Shown here: positions 30,852 to 40,900 of the stretch, one piece after another
Layout: each line of letters starts with the position of its first letter
Position numbering within the stretch: position 1 is the stretch's first letter
Source: Diplonema japonicum
Lineage: Eukaryota > Euglenozoa > Diplonemea > Diplonemida > Diplonemidae
Length of the DNA stretch: 64,000 bases
Assembly (NCBI GenBank): GCA_964019335.1
Contig: OZ025696.1
Location: 474,244-538,243, forward strand
Direction: 5' to 3'
Translations under genes and position numbers: made by a program
Notes under the pieces: generated by a model
What the model was told of the DNA's origin: nothing
Seen by the model: only the letters and a program-made list of their open reading frames with translations
Database searches by the model: none

Positions 30852-31175
30852 ATGGCTTTACCTACTATTGCACCACACCCTGCCCCACAGGAGACTACAT
30901 GTATTCGTCTCTCTAACCTGTTCAACCCTGATGATGAGGATGATTACTTTGACAAAGACATCAAGGAAGGTTGCTGACCAGTGCAACAAGCTCGCTCCAC
31001 TGCAGCATATCTTCGTCGATAAGTACTCTAAGCAGGGTGAGCTTTGGCTATGGTTTGCTACCAACCCTGATAGCCAAAAGGTTTTTGACAGCATGAACAA
31101 CAGTGGTTTGCAAAGCAACAGATAAACGCCCAGTTCGTCCCCCCCTCTGTCTACATGCAACGATTCCCTGCTTGA
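30852..31175 (+). pseudogene. U2AF-homology-motif (RBM39/U2AF-like) splicing factor relic
   Basis: Reading from the ATG at 30852, frame 1 gives CIRLSNLFNPDDEDDYFDKD, the typical first strand and acidic helix of a UHM. A one-base insertion near 30967 moves the match to the next frame (ADQCNKLAPLQHIFVDKYSK, GELWLWFATNP). A one-base loss near 31103 returns it to the first frame for WFAKQQINAQFVPPSVYMQR and a stop at 31173. The full UHM domain is therefore present but carries two compensating indels. UHM proteins such as RBM39 and U2AF bind ULM motifs in splicing factors. The N-terminal RRMs are absent, so this is a C-terminal fragment, a relic or a misassembled gene. Confidence 0.7.
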
Positions 31176-31378
31176 GCCCCCTTTCATATATTCTCTTTTT
31201 CGATTCACTGTATTTTCTTCTTTCCCCCCTCACCACCTCGCTCCTTTATGACGAGGAAGGGCAAGGTATGGCAGACATCCTTGTCATGTCTTGTAAGCCA
31301 CCAATCGTTTTGGTTTGTTCCAGTTATCCCTTTTATATTTTCTGTACCTTTTTCAAACTGATATAATCTTATATTCCT

Positions 31379-31480
31379 AAAGTAATTCTCAATTACTCAG
31401 GGAGTACCACCTGGGACGTGCGAAGAACAGGTGTGAGAAAGGGTCAAGGGAGGACCAGAAAGCTTTTTCTTTCATTCCTC
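31379..31480 (-). repeat. Right arm of the ~100-bp inverted repeat pair
   Basis: Reverse complement of 26882-26980 with few differences. It ends ~125 bp upstream of the ankyrin gene's ATG. Confidence 0.9.
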
Positions 31481-31560
31481 TACTGTTGAATTGTCTTTTT
31501 CTTTCTCTTTGCTTGAACAAGAAAACCAATAACTGTAAATGAATTGTTATTGCTGTTGTT

Positions 31561-31604
31561 TTCTCTATTTCCACCACCTACTGTACCTCGTTTTCAGGCA
31601 GGAG
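31561..31604 (+). promoter_or_regulatory. Putative trans-splice acceptor of the ankyrin gene
   Basis: Pyrimidine-rich tract ending CTCGTTTTCAG at 31597, followed after 7 bases by the ATG at 31605. An in-frame upstream codon exists but would read through the acceptor, so the downstream ATG is chosen. Confidence 0.55.
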
Positions 31605-32888
31605 ATGTCAATCATGTTTGAGATCTCAGCACCAGAGCTGGGTCGCACTGTTACAGTAGAAGAGCAGAAAGGGACACTTGCAGCACTATACCAACAGGTT
31701 GCTGGAGAACTTGGTATTGCAGAAGGATGCTTCGACTTACATGAGGGGGAACGTCTGGTGGACAGCGACGGCACGTGTGACTCGTTCGGGCTGTGTGGTG
31801 GATGCTTGCTGTTGAAGCTTAAGAAGAAGGTAGTAGCTGAAAGGCATCTTGAGGACAAGGGGCTGATGGTTAATGTGCCCACTTTTGCGAGGGCCCTCCT
31901 TTCACAGGGTGGAGACGTGCAGCTCATGGTTGAGGCTGGTGTGGCAGGGATGCAAGATACAGAGGGCATGACAGCTCTGATGCATGCTGCACGTGGGCAC
32001 CCTGCTGCTGTCAAGCTGCTCCTTGAAGCACAAGCTGATGTTGATGCGGCAGACTGTGATGGCATTACAGCACTGCATCTTTCTAGTGCAGAGAACTACC
32101 CTGACATTGTGAAGCTGCTCCTTGATGCTGGCGCTGACGTGGATGTGACAAACGAGTTTGAGGAGTCGCCTCTGCACTGTGCAAGCAAGGAAGCTGCCAC
32201 CAAGGTGGTCTCACTCCTCCTGTCTGCAGGTGCAGACACTGAGAAAGCATGCGACATGGGCACCACACCGCTTATGATTGCCTGCGAGATAGGCAGCGAT
32301 GTTGTTGTTGGACAACTGTTGCAAAAAGGCGCTGATATAGAAGCGAAAAACGATGAGGGATGGACTCCTTTGATGAACGCGGCCATGTATTCCCATACTA
32401 GGGTGGTGAGAAAGCTGTTAGATGCTGGTGCAGACGTGCAGGCCAAGAATAACTATGGGGATGACACTTTGGATATTGCCTTGAAATGTAGTGTGAGAAT
32501 GGAGTGCGTACAGCAGTCTTTTATAGAAGAAGTAGTAACAATGTTACTGCGAGCAGGTGCAAACCCCAGCGACAAAGTCCTGTGTTGGGCCACATCAACA
32601 GATGTCGTTTCTGCACTTGTAAGCAAGAACCTATCTACCAATCAGCTGGCTCACCTCGCAAACCGTTTTTCAAGCACCCCTGGGCTCAGCGAAGGGATGG
32701 CTGTACTGTTACCAGTTCTTGACACCACAACACTCGACACTGCCCTTTGCCAGGCATCTCGTGCAGGCAACACTGAGGTGATAAAACTGCTAGAGACAGA
32801 CAGATCCACCCTGACAACAACGGCTACTAAAAAAAGAAAAGATATAGACCCTGAGGATGCACCTGATGCAAAAAAGCGGCGCAAGTAA
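31605..32888 (+). CDS. Ankyrin-repeat protein with C-terminal nuclear signal
   Basis: About 427 residues. Residues 1-75 may form a ubiquitin-like fold (FEISAPELGRTVTVEEQKGT ... CLLLKLKKK), but this is uncertain. About six ankyrin repeats follow (~95-320) with clear signatures such as GITALHLSSAENYPDIVKLL, ESPLHCASKEAATKVVSLLL and GWTPLMNAAMYSHTRVVRKL. Two weaker repeats lie towards the end (SRAGNTEVIKLLE). The tail KKRKDIDPEDAPDAKKRRK is a bipartite nuclear localisation signal. A nuclear adaptor role is likely; the partner is unknown. It is the first intact plus-strand gene after the strand switch. Confidence 0.85.
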   Translation: MSIMFEISAPELGRTVTVEEQKGTLAALYQQVAGELGIAEGCFDLHEGERLVDSDGTCDSFGLCGGCLLLKLKKKVVAERHLEDKGLMVNVPTFARALLSQGGDVQLMVEAGVAGMQDTEGMTALMHAARGHPAAVKLLLEAQADVDAADCDGITALHLSSAENYPDIVKLLLDAGADVDVTNEFEESPLHCASKEAATKVVSLLLSAGADTEKACDMGTTPLMIACEIGSDVVVGQLLQKGADIEAKNDEGWTPLMNAAMYSHTRVVRKLLDAGADVQAKNNYGDDTLDIALKCSVRMECVQQSFIEEVVTMLLRAGANPSDKVLCWATSTDVVSALVSKNLSTNQLAHLANRFSSTPGLSEGMAVLLPVLDTTTLDTALCQASRAGNTEVIKLLETDRSTLTTTATKKRKDIDPEDAPDAKKRRK

Positions 32889-32978
32889 CAGGGTGATACG
32901 TTCAGTTGTGTCGTGGAAGTAGCAATTCGAAACGGACACGGGATTTAAAAAAAGAATAAATAAATCAGCTTTCTTTCT

Positions 32979-33017
32979 TGCTCCTTTCTTCTAATGATGT
33001 TCTCAACAGGGACGGAA
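32979..33017 (+). promoter_or_regulatory. Putative trans-splice acceptor
   Basis: TTTCTTTCTTGCTCCTTTC then TCTCAACAG ending at 33009. The next ATG is 8 bases later at 33018. Two ATGs at 32994-32999 lie upstream of the AG and would be removed. Confidence 0.55.
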
Positions 33018-33872
33018 ATGGCTGCACCACCCGTGCCAGTATCCGAGTCCGACAGAAATCCACTACAAGCGTACTTTCAGTCAGATCAAACAGACGAGGA
33101 AGATGAACCGCTTCTCAAGAACTCTGTGAAGAAGGTACTGCTGGCATGCGAGGCTGTGATGCCAATAGCGTTGTTGTTGAACCCGCGGTTCGGGTGGCCT
33201 GAGGGGCATTGGGTGGGGAAAAGTGCATACATATTACTGGTGGGTCCAGTGTGGGACCCTGAGCTGTACAACCTTAAACATGGACCTGCACAGGCTACAT
33301 TCTGGGTCTCGGCGGCTGTTGTATTCATCACTGCCGGACTGATCATCTTGCGTGCTGTTTGCCACCATGAAAGGGTGATGCGTGCCACGAGGACCGTCGT
33401 TCACCTTATCACATCTCCCATTAGCTTCCCATTGCTGCAAGTCTTTTTGTCGAGGGTTGTATGCAATGGGCACAACAGGTTGTGGCTGTACCCCTCAGAG
33501 GAGTGCTACACCGTCCCACATCTCTTTGAAGTTGCTGTGGGGTGTCTGTGCTTTGGGTTGTTGTGTGTCATGTGCCTCAGTGTCCTTGTCACCAGCTACG
33601 ATGCAGCGCCCGTCCGCCAAGCCCAGCTGTGCTCTAGAGTCGACATCTGCTTGCTCGTGTTTAAGATATCGAGCTCGCTGTGCTTCCACCTCCTCCTGGC
33701 ACATAGAATGATACAAGAACTGTGCCTCCTCCTCATCATGTTACCTCTCATTGTCGCTGGCTACATAGCCTTCGCGACACGCTCCTTCAGTGGCGCCACC
33801 ACCAGAATCAGACAGGGCTTCCTCTCCTTTGCGAGGTGGACACATGGCAACAGCGGTTCTAATGTATTGTAG
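33018..33872 (+). CDS. Tmc-type polytopic membrane protein, truncated relative of the giant cyclase
   Basis: About 284 residues with roughly six to eight hydrophobic spans. It aligns along its length with the first ~265 residues of the 2337-residue protein encoded next door: LNPRFGWPEGHWVGKSAY against LNPHFGWSQNWIGKSIY, then ITSPISFPLLQVFLSRVVCN, LWLYPSEECY and KISSSLCFHLLLAH. It stops before the soluble Tmc region and the cyclase. The tail (ARWTHGNSGSNVL) is unrelated. It could be a partial duplicate kept as a small membrane protein, perhaps pairing with the big protein, or a decaying copy. The coding frame is intact, which favours function. Confidence 0.75.
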   Translation: MAAPPVPVSESDRNPLQAYFQSDQTDEEDEPLLKNSVKKVLLACEAVMPIALLLNPRFGWPEGHWVGKSAYILLVGPVWDPELYNLKHGPAQATFWVSAAVVFITAGLIILRAVCHHERVMRATRTVVHLITSPISFPLLQVFLSRVVCNGHNRLWLYPSEECYTVPHLFEVAVGCLCFGLLCVMCLSVLVTSYDAAPVRQAQLCSRVDICLLVFKISSSLCFHLLLAHRMIQELCLLLIMLPLIVAGYIAFATRSFSGATTRIRQGFLSFARWTHGNSGSNVL

Positions 33873-34263
33873 TCTAGACCTTTGCCTCTTCGGGTCTCGT
33901 CCCATTCTCGTCCTGACCCCCCCTTCAGCGGTGCCAACTCGTACTTGTAGCTATCCTTTTTTACCCTTCCTCTTACTCCCCCTCCTGAAAATCCTTGTAA
34001 CCGTCAGTCCCCCGTAATAAAGACCATTCTCGTCAGATCAGAACTTCAGACGAGAATATTTGTACTTGTCTCACTCGGATCCGACTCGTCCGCACAGGAG
34101 GGAGGGAGGGGGAGGGGGTAGGTCACGTTTATTTTCAACTTACTTTTCTGGAGCGTCACATGAAACAAAAAAGGAAGTACTAAGAAAAGAAGAATACGAA
34201 AGTAACATTTGATAAATTTCGGTGTGCGGTGGCTCGCCGTGAATAATAGCTATTTACTGCCAA

Positions 34264-34310
34264 CAAGTAATGACTTTACCGTTACCTCGAGGTCGGTAAA
34301 GCATTACTTG
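34264..34310. repeat. Hairpin with CAAGTAATG(A)CTTTACCG arms
   Basis: Arms 34264-34280 and 34294-34310 pair over 17 positions with one mismatch around a CCTCGAGG centre. The pairing continues imperfectly outward (CTGCC/GGCGG). The GTAATG/CATTAC motif recurs in the adjacent MITE-like element. Confidence 0.75.
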
Positions 34311-34325
34311 GCGGTAGGTAAGTGG

Positions 34326-34846
34326 TTTTATTTCACGACACTCTGAAATTACTTCACCACGAGGGGCACAACAGGGTGACAAGGGGTACAACAAGAGAGG
34401 GGTTACAAAGGTTACAATACAAGTTGTTTTTCCTCCTTTTGCTGACTAAGAGCTGCCACTGTCGCTGGCATTGCCACTGTCAGGCCTTCCCATACCTGGC
34501 GTGGCCGCTGGCTCCTTTTTTTCTGCTGCTTCGGTATTTTGAAGTCTTTTGGGGAGCTTGGGTAAGCTGACTAAGTTACCCTTACCCACAGAAACTGGGA
34601 ACAAGGCCTAGCCAAAAGTGGGCAAATTGGGACTGAGCCGAGGCAAAAGTTGGCCAATTGAGCTGAACCTGGGGGGAAATAGCAAACTGAGAGGAAAAAG
34701 CCCCACTGGGAACCGAACCGAGGCAAAATTGGCCTACCTATTACTTCACGGAAAACAGGCCATTATTTCACCGTGAAGTAATGAGATTTAGCGTGAAGTA
34801 ATGGCCCCCCCAGTGCATGAAGTAATTTCTGAAGAGTGAAATAAAA
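34326..34846. mobile_element. MITE-like element with ~33-bp inverted ends
   Basis: The left end TTTTATTTCAC...AAATTACTTCA (34326-34357) is mirrored by the right end (34815-34846). Internal copies of GTGAAGTAAT and its complement occur around 34350 and 34739-34800. There is no coding frame and no clear target-site duplication. It lies ~120 bp upstream of the giant cyclase gene. Confidence 0.6.
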
Positions 34847-34888
34847 TAATCTTCTTGTTCTCCACTGCTTCTATTATTTTTAAAGTTC

Positions 34889-34968
34889 CGTCACTTTTTC
34901 TCCTCCTTCATTTCAACAGGGCAAACACGAAAGAAAGAAGGAAAAAAAAATAATAATAATAAAACACA
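34889..34968 (+). promoter_or_regulatory. Putative trans-splice acceptor of the giant gene
   Basis: A pyrimidine tract (CACTTTTTCTCCTCCTTCA) ends in TTTCAACAG at 34919. The ATG is 49 bases downstream at 34969 with no intervening ATG. Confidence 0.55.
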
Positions 34969-37900
34969 ATGACCGAAAATGAGAGCTTGAACAGTTCGCT
35001 CATGTCTGACGAAGCGCAGGAGGTGGCGAACAACCCGAACCTTACAGCACTCTTCACCACCTTGAAGAGAATGGAGCCGACAAGGGGCGATGTAGTGTTC
35101 AGGAAGTCCACGCAGAAAATAGGGCTGGCAATCGAAGTTCTGCAACCTATTGCGTTAGTGCTGAACCCGCACTTCGGGTGGTCTCAAAACTGGATAGGTA
35201 AGAGTATTTACGTATTTCTGGGAGGCTTATTGTGGGACCCCGAGCTGTACAGCGTGGATGTTGTTGCAGCCCGTGCCATGTTTTGGATCGCAGCGGCTGT
35301 CGTGTTGATCACAGGCATTTTGATCGTCTCACGCACCGCCTTCGACAACGACAGGGCCATGCGTGTCATGCGCATCGTTGTCCACACCATCACTTCACCG
35401 TTGAGCTTTCCTTTGCTCCACGTCTTCTTGTCGAGGATCGTGTGCAACGAGCATGACAACCTCTGGCTCTTTCCCTCCGAAGAGTGCTACTCGGTCCTCC
35501 ACCTCATCGAAGTTGTCGTTGGCTGCTTCTGCTTCTGCTTGTTATGCATCATGTGTCTTATCATCATCACCACCATCTACGAGACAGAGCCCTCTGTGCA
35601 CATCCAAGCCCGTGCATGCTCTAAGGTCGACATTTTCTTGATATCGTACAAAATATCGAGCTCACTATGCTTCCACCTCCTCCTGGCACGCGAAATGGTC
35701 CAAGAACTATGCTTCCTGCTCATCGTGTTGCCCCTCGGCGCCACTGTGTACATCGCCTTCGCGATGCCATACAGCAACGGCACAGTGGCACAGCTAAAGA
35801 TGGGTTCTCTGTTGGTCGCGATATGGGGTGCATTTGTGGCCTATCTGTCTAGCAAGGACGAGCACAACAATAACGTGGGCAAGGGCGACGCAGATGTAAT
35901 GATCTTCTTGATAGGGGTGCCTATTGTTGCGTTGATTGGTGCGAAGCTGAGCAGTTACCGACTATCACAGCGGTGTGTAAACCACTTCAACTATGTACTG
36001 GCTGGGAACAGAAGTACCTGGTCTAGCGGTGTCTTCCCGATGTACCTCCCAGATAACGAGCAACTATTCACCCGCTTCTACTACCTCGAGTCATGGCTCC
36101 TCGAGCTGGAGACTGAGAGGGAAAACAACACTTACAAAAGTGAAGAGGAGAGCAACGAGGTGCTTGTCCCATACATCGAAGGTATCTACCTGGAGACCGA
36201 CATCGAGCTCGCATCGAGGTTCCTGTTCTTGTGGGACCAGCACTTCGGGACACGCCCCTCCGACAAGATGCTTGCTATGACGTCGCGCATTTTCACCAAG
36301 GGCATGATCAAGTTCTATGGCAGCCGAGAGGTTCAGGTGCAGTTTGCAGCCTTCTTGATACGATACCTTACCAGGTCCCACATAGCTATCAAGTTCCTCT
36401 GCGGGCTGGAGGCTGTACAGAGCCATGAAGCGGAGATAGCAACCCAGTACAAGATTTTCAAGATGTCCAACGAACTACGTGCAGGGCTGGGGATCCGCGA
36501 CAGGTCACATTCGCTGGCACTTGAACAGGCCAGAATATATCACAAGGAAGCCTTGGAGCTGATGCATTCTTTCTGGATAAAGATAGGAGCTTCTCAAGGA
36601 AAGAACCTCAAGGGGCTTGCCGCCCTTGCTAATCAGATCACGGACCGTCGCGAGAAAGCAAGGTTGTCGTTCAAGTGGATGCTGTCCCAGCATGCCCATG
36701 ATGTGCAGGTACTAGGCCAGTTTGCATCGTTCCTGCTGCAGGTGATGCTAGACCAAGAAGCTTATGAGCAGTGTTTGGAGAAAATAGACACTATCAATTC
36801 GGCCAAGAGGAATCAGTCCAAGGCGACAAGCACCATAGGATCTTCGAAATTCACTATGCTGGAGAATGGTGCCACAGGTGATCTCGTGACATCACTGGAG
36901 ATGCAGCGCTCGTCAAATAACAGAGGCAGTAGGACAGTGAAGGTGCTGCAGCTCACTATCAGGACAGTCTTTATCCCGCTCATCTTGCTGCTTGTCGCGA
37001 ACTTCCTCTTTGCATACCTCTACATCTTCAGTCATACGGAGCTCATTGAGCAGATGTATTCAGCAGGGCAGGTGCGGTTCTTATCGCAGCGTGCAGGAAC
37101 GACACTGCAGCAGCTCATTGAAGAGATACGAAAGGAGGAAGCATCAGGTGGACAGACGACAGAGGCCGTGCAAACCCTGTCAGGCAGGTTGATAAACAAG
37201 CTGAAGTCGATCACAAACACCTTAGAAGCGCATCACAACAAGATCACATTTGGGGACGCTGCCGTCAGCTACCCGCCACACGTGTTGTACTTAAAGAAGC
37301 GCAGTGTGCCGATAGAGTACTACGAAACACCGACTCTACACAGTACAGACCTTGTGTCTTTGTGGTCATTGGGGAATCTGCTGGTATCCAGTCTTTCTTT
37401 AGTGCTGCAAGAATCGCTCACGAATATTCCTAATAGCAGGTACACGGTGTTCCTCCTCACGAACCTCGTAGGGCCTGTGTCCCATGCCTTCAACAAGTCC
37501 TCGTACTACACTGAAGAGCAGAGCTCTACCATGCTGTCGACGTCCTCAAACACAGCGCTTATCATCTTCATAACGTCGATAGTGATGGTGTTCATTGTGT
37601 ACCTTATGTTTGTGTGGAACTTCAACAAGATCGCATCCTCCAAAATCAATACTCTTGAGCTGTTCACACAGATCCCAAGTGGGACCCTTTCTACTACAGC
37701 AGACGAGGCAAAGGCAAAACTCGACGCCTTCGATGTTGAGAAGGAGTTCCAACAGCAGGGCATGGACGAGCTCCTGGAACGGCTTGAAGATGAACCACCA
37801 GAGCCTGAAAAAGAAGAAGAGGAAGAACTGTCACACATGCAATTGCTGACACCAACAAGCGATGCACACATGGCGATGAGCGCCGAGGAGGCACTGGATT

Positions 37901-40900
37901 CGCTTTCAGAGAGGAAGCCTAGCATCGTAGCAATAGTCCTGAAGCGGGGTCTAGCAGATAACATCGACATGATAAGGCAAGAGAAGGCACGTATCAAATC
38001 CCCGCTAAGCGAAGTCGCACACGACATGCTGTCCGAAACCTTTGAGAGGGAAAAGTCCATCCCCAGTAACAGCAAGGTGTCGGAAACGTCTGTCGAGCAG
38101 GAAAGCAAGGAAAAAGTGCACGAAATAGAAGAAAGCGAGACTGCCGAAAAGATTCCATCCCTGACGGTCCCTGTTCTTCTTATGATTCTTGCATTCGTCA
38201 CAACTGTCAGCACTGTTACTACAACGCTCATAATGGACATCTACAGTTTGGCTGACCCCTTTGACCTCAAGAGGACTGCCTATGAGGACATTCTAGAACT
38301 GAAAGAGCACGTCACCGATCTAACCAGGAACGCCAGACTCTTCAGCCAGCAGGGTGACATCGAGCACTACGATGCTTATATGGAAATCGTTCGAACAGAG
38401 AAAATAGACAAAACAATCAAGAGGCTGTGGGATGTGAACCTGGACACGCAAGAAATCGAGCTCTTGGAAGAGGCACGGGATTTAAGCGACACTATCTCGA
38501 AACGCAACAAAATCTCTATGGTGCTCACCCAGCAGTACCGAAGGATCCCAGACCTGAAGGGGCTGAACCACATCACATGGGGACATGAGACACTGCCGGA
38601 CTTCCTGCTGAACTCTTTTGAAAGTCTCACGTCCTCGCAGTACAAGCACTCCAGCTTCGCTGAGGACTATGCCCTGCCGAACGAGGGAACGGCAAGTGCA
38701 GTAGATCTCATCATAACACACATCCAACAGTCGTACGTGCTTGCGTCAATACACACCGTGGCAGAGCTGGGCGAGTCAACCCAAAGTGACATACTGAGAG
38801 AAGCTGTTTTGTGGAAGAATCAGAGCACCACAGTTACAGCTGCTGAGCCACGTCTGCTGATGTCCTCATACACAGCGGCCCTGGAGATTGTCACTAGGCT
38901 CGTAGATGGCCAGACGGTGATCAGCACAGATCTCAATGACCGCATCGAGTCTTATGCCAGTCAGGCATGGACGGTGCTCATATCGTACTTTCCCGCATTG
39001 GCTGTTGTACAGAGCCACACAAACTTTAACATTTCGGTTTATGAGCATGAGAAGCTTCTGTGGGAAAAATCCGCATCACAGTGCTGGAACGCCATGAAGG
39101 TGCGACTCTGGGCGGTAAATCATGAATTGGTGCGCGACCCCACGTCAGCAGCCACTATCGCAGACACGTTCAACACCTTCACAAATGCACACCAAAGCAT
39201 AGCCACGAGCACGGCTGTCAATGATTTGTATAATAAGATCGCGGTTCTGACTAACACTGTGATCAACGCACGGAACGACCAGAAACTCACAACAGTGAAC
39301 AACGAGCTGGGCGTACTGTTGCTGCAGTATGCAGACATATGGAAGCAAAACATTCTCGCAATGCTCAAGGTGGGATCGCTTCTTGAGGTACTGGAGCTAA
39401 AGTTCGTTGTGGCGCGTGCCAGTGTTTTCGACCACATTTACATCCTAGAACTGCGGCACTTCAATACCAAGATTACGGAACTCTCGAACTTGCTTATTAA
39501 GAGGCTGCAGTCGGAGAGTAATGACGTCGTGAACAAGACGAAGGCGTACATGAAGGTGTCGACTGCGCTACAGGCAGTGTCCCTCGCGGTGCTGCTTAGT
39601 GTTTTATTTGTATTGGCCAACACAAATAAAATAATCTCAGGGTGCGTCTTCTCAGTGTTCTGGATCATCGCTGCGAGCACCGTGCTGCTGGTGATGGTCG
39701 GGCAGGAGGTGGATGAGTTCACTATCAAGTACAGTAAGATACAGTCTATAGAAGAAGGGGAGAATAGAACACTCGCAGGGCTGATAGGAGCAACGCAGTG
39801 GGCTATCAGCTTCGTGCAGCTGCAGGATATGTGGATGCTCACTACCTACTGGGACTTCATCAGCAGCAGTGAGATCCATGATGCCCAGGAGCAGATGATA
39901 TCACCTGAGACGCTGATGGACACCTCCAGTTCGGTGGTTGAGGCAAAGCTGGACGTAATGAAGGAGGTAAGAACAGAGTTCGAGGAGGTGAGATGGCTGG
40001 AGCGTATTGCTTTTAGAATGATGTTCGATGAGACAACAGCAGAGCTTTCGACACACCAGGATGTCCCTGCGCTGATCACCACACAAACCTGGAACCGCTC
40101 GAATGAAACACAGCTGCACCCTACATTGCAGTACGCGGCTGAGCTTGAGCACCCAGATATGTATACTACATTTGCTGAAGACATGCAGTGTGCGACCTGC
40201 ACACGCGCAAGCAGGCTTCGCAAAGTGCGGTACTTGCTGACGTCACGGAGGTACCTTGAGACGGAGGAGCGTATCTTTCAGAAGATCAAAAGCGTTACTA
40301 ATTCTGTCATCTCTAATTGGGACGCACTCTCCCCTTCGAAGATGGAGGACTTGTACTACGCGAGCATCATCTTGATCTACTGTGGCATCGCACTGTTGTT
40401 GTTCACTATCTTAGGCACCGTCTCGAAGCAGCTGCAGAACTCGTACATCAAGGACGAGATGGAGGTCGACGACCTGAGGGAGCACTTCTCGAAAATGAAA
40501 AAAAGGTGCCGCATTGCGCTGGGCATTGTGGTGGTGGTGCTTGTGGTGCTGTTCTCGCTGATTTACACAAGCGAGCTGAGCACCGAGAATGACGTGTCGA
40601 TCATCAACATGGCGACGGCCAGGCAGTGGGCGGTTCTCAAGTCGCTGATCGTGGCAAACAAGATATCTGCAGACAGCACCGTCGATATTAGCGGCCTGCA
40701 GCATCAGCTGAAGCTTTCTGCGAAACAGATGCGTGATGTCCGTGAGAAGCTGTACTTCGACTCCGATGGCGGGACGCTTACGGGATTTAGCAATTCGCAG
40801 GACTCCTTACTGTTCGGGCCAACAGCAGACTTGACAGCGGCCCAGTCTGCCAGCAAGTACAAACACTGCACGGAGGGCGGCACTTTCGCACCTTCCACGA

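Larger units (their letters stand above)
23573..31604. other. Divergent strand-switch region filled with repeats
   Basis: All intact genes to the left are on the minus strand and all to the right are on the plus strand, so this is a head-to-head switch. It contains no intact gene. It holds at least ten copies or fragments of one dispersed repeat (family A), GGAAC-rich repeats (family B), CCAGT/CCGGT arrays, a retrotransposon relic and an inserted hAT-like element. In euglenozoans such regions often contain transcription start sites; whether this one does is inference. Confidence 0.7.
33873..34968. other. Spacer holding hairpins and a MITE-like element
   Basis: No gene. A stem-loop at 34024-34053 has ATTCTCGTC/GACGAGAAT arms. 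A motif at 34209-34240 is shared with 5747-5785. A long hairpin lies at 34264-34310 and a 0.5-kb element with inverted ends at 34326-34846. A putative splice acceptor (TCCTCCTTCATTTCAACAG, ending 34919) precedes the next gene. Confidence 0.6.
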
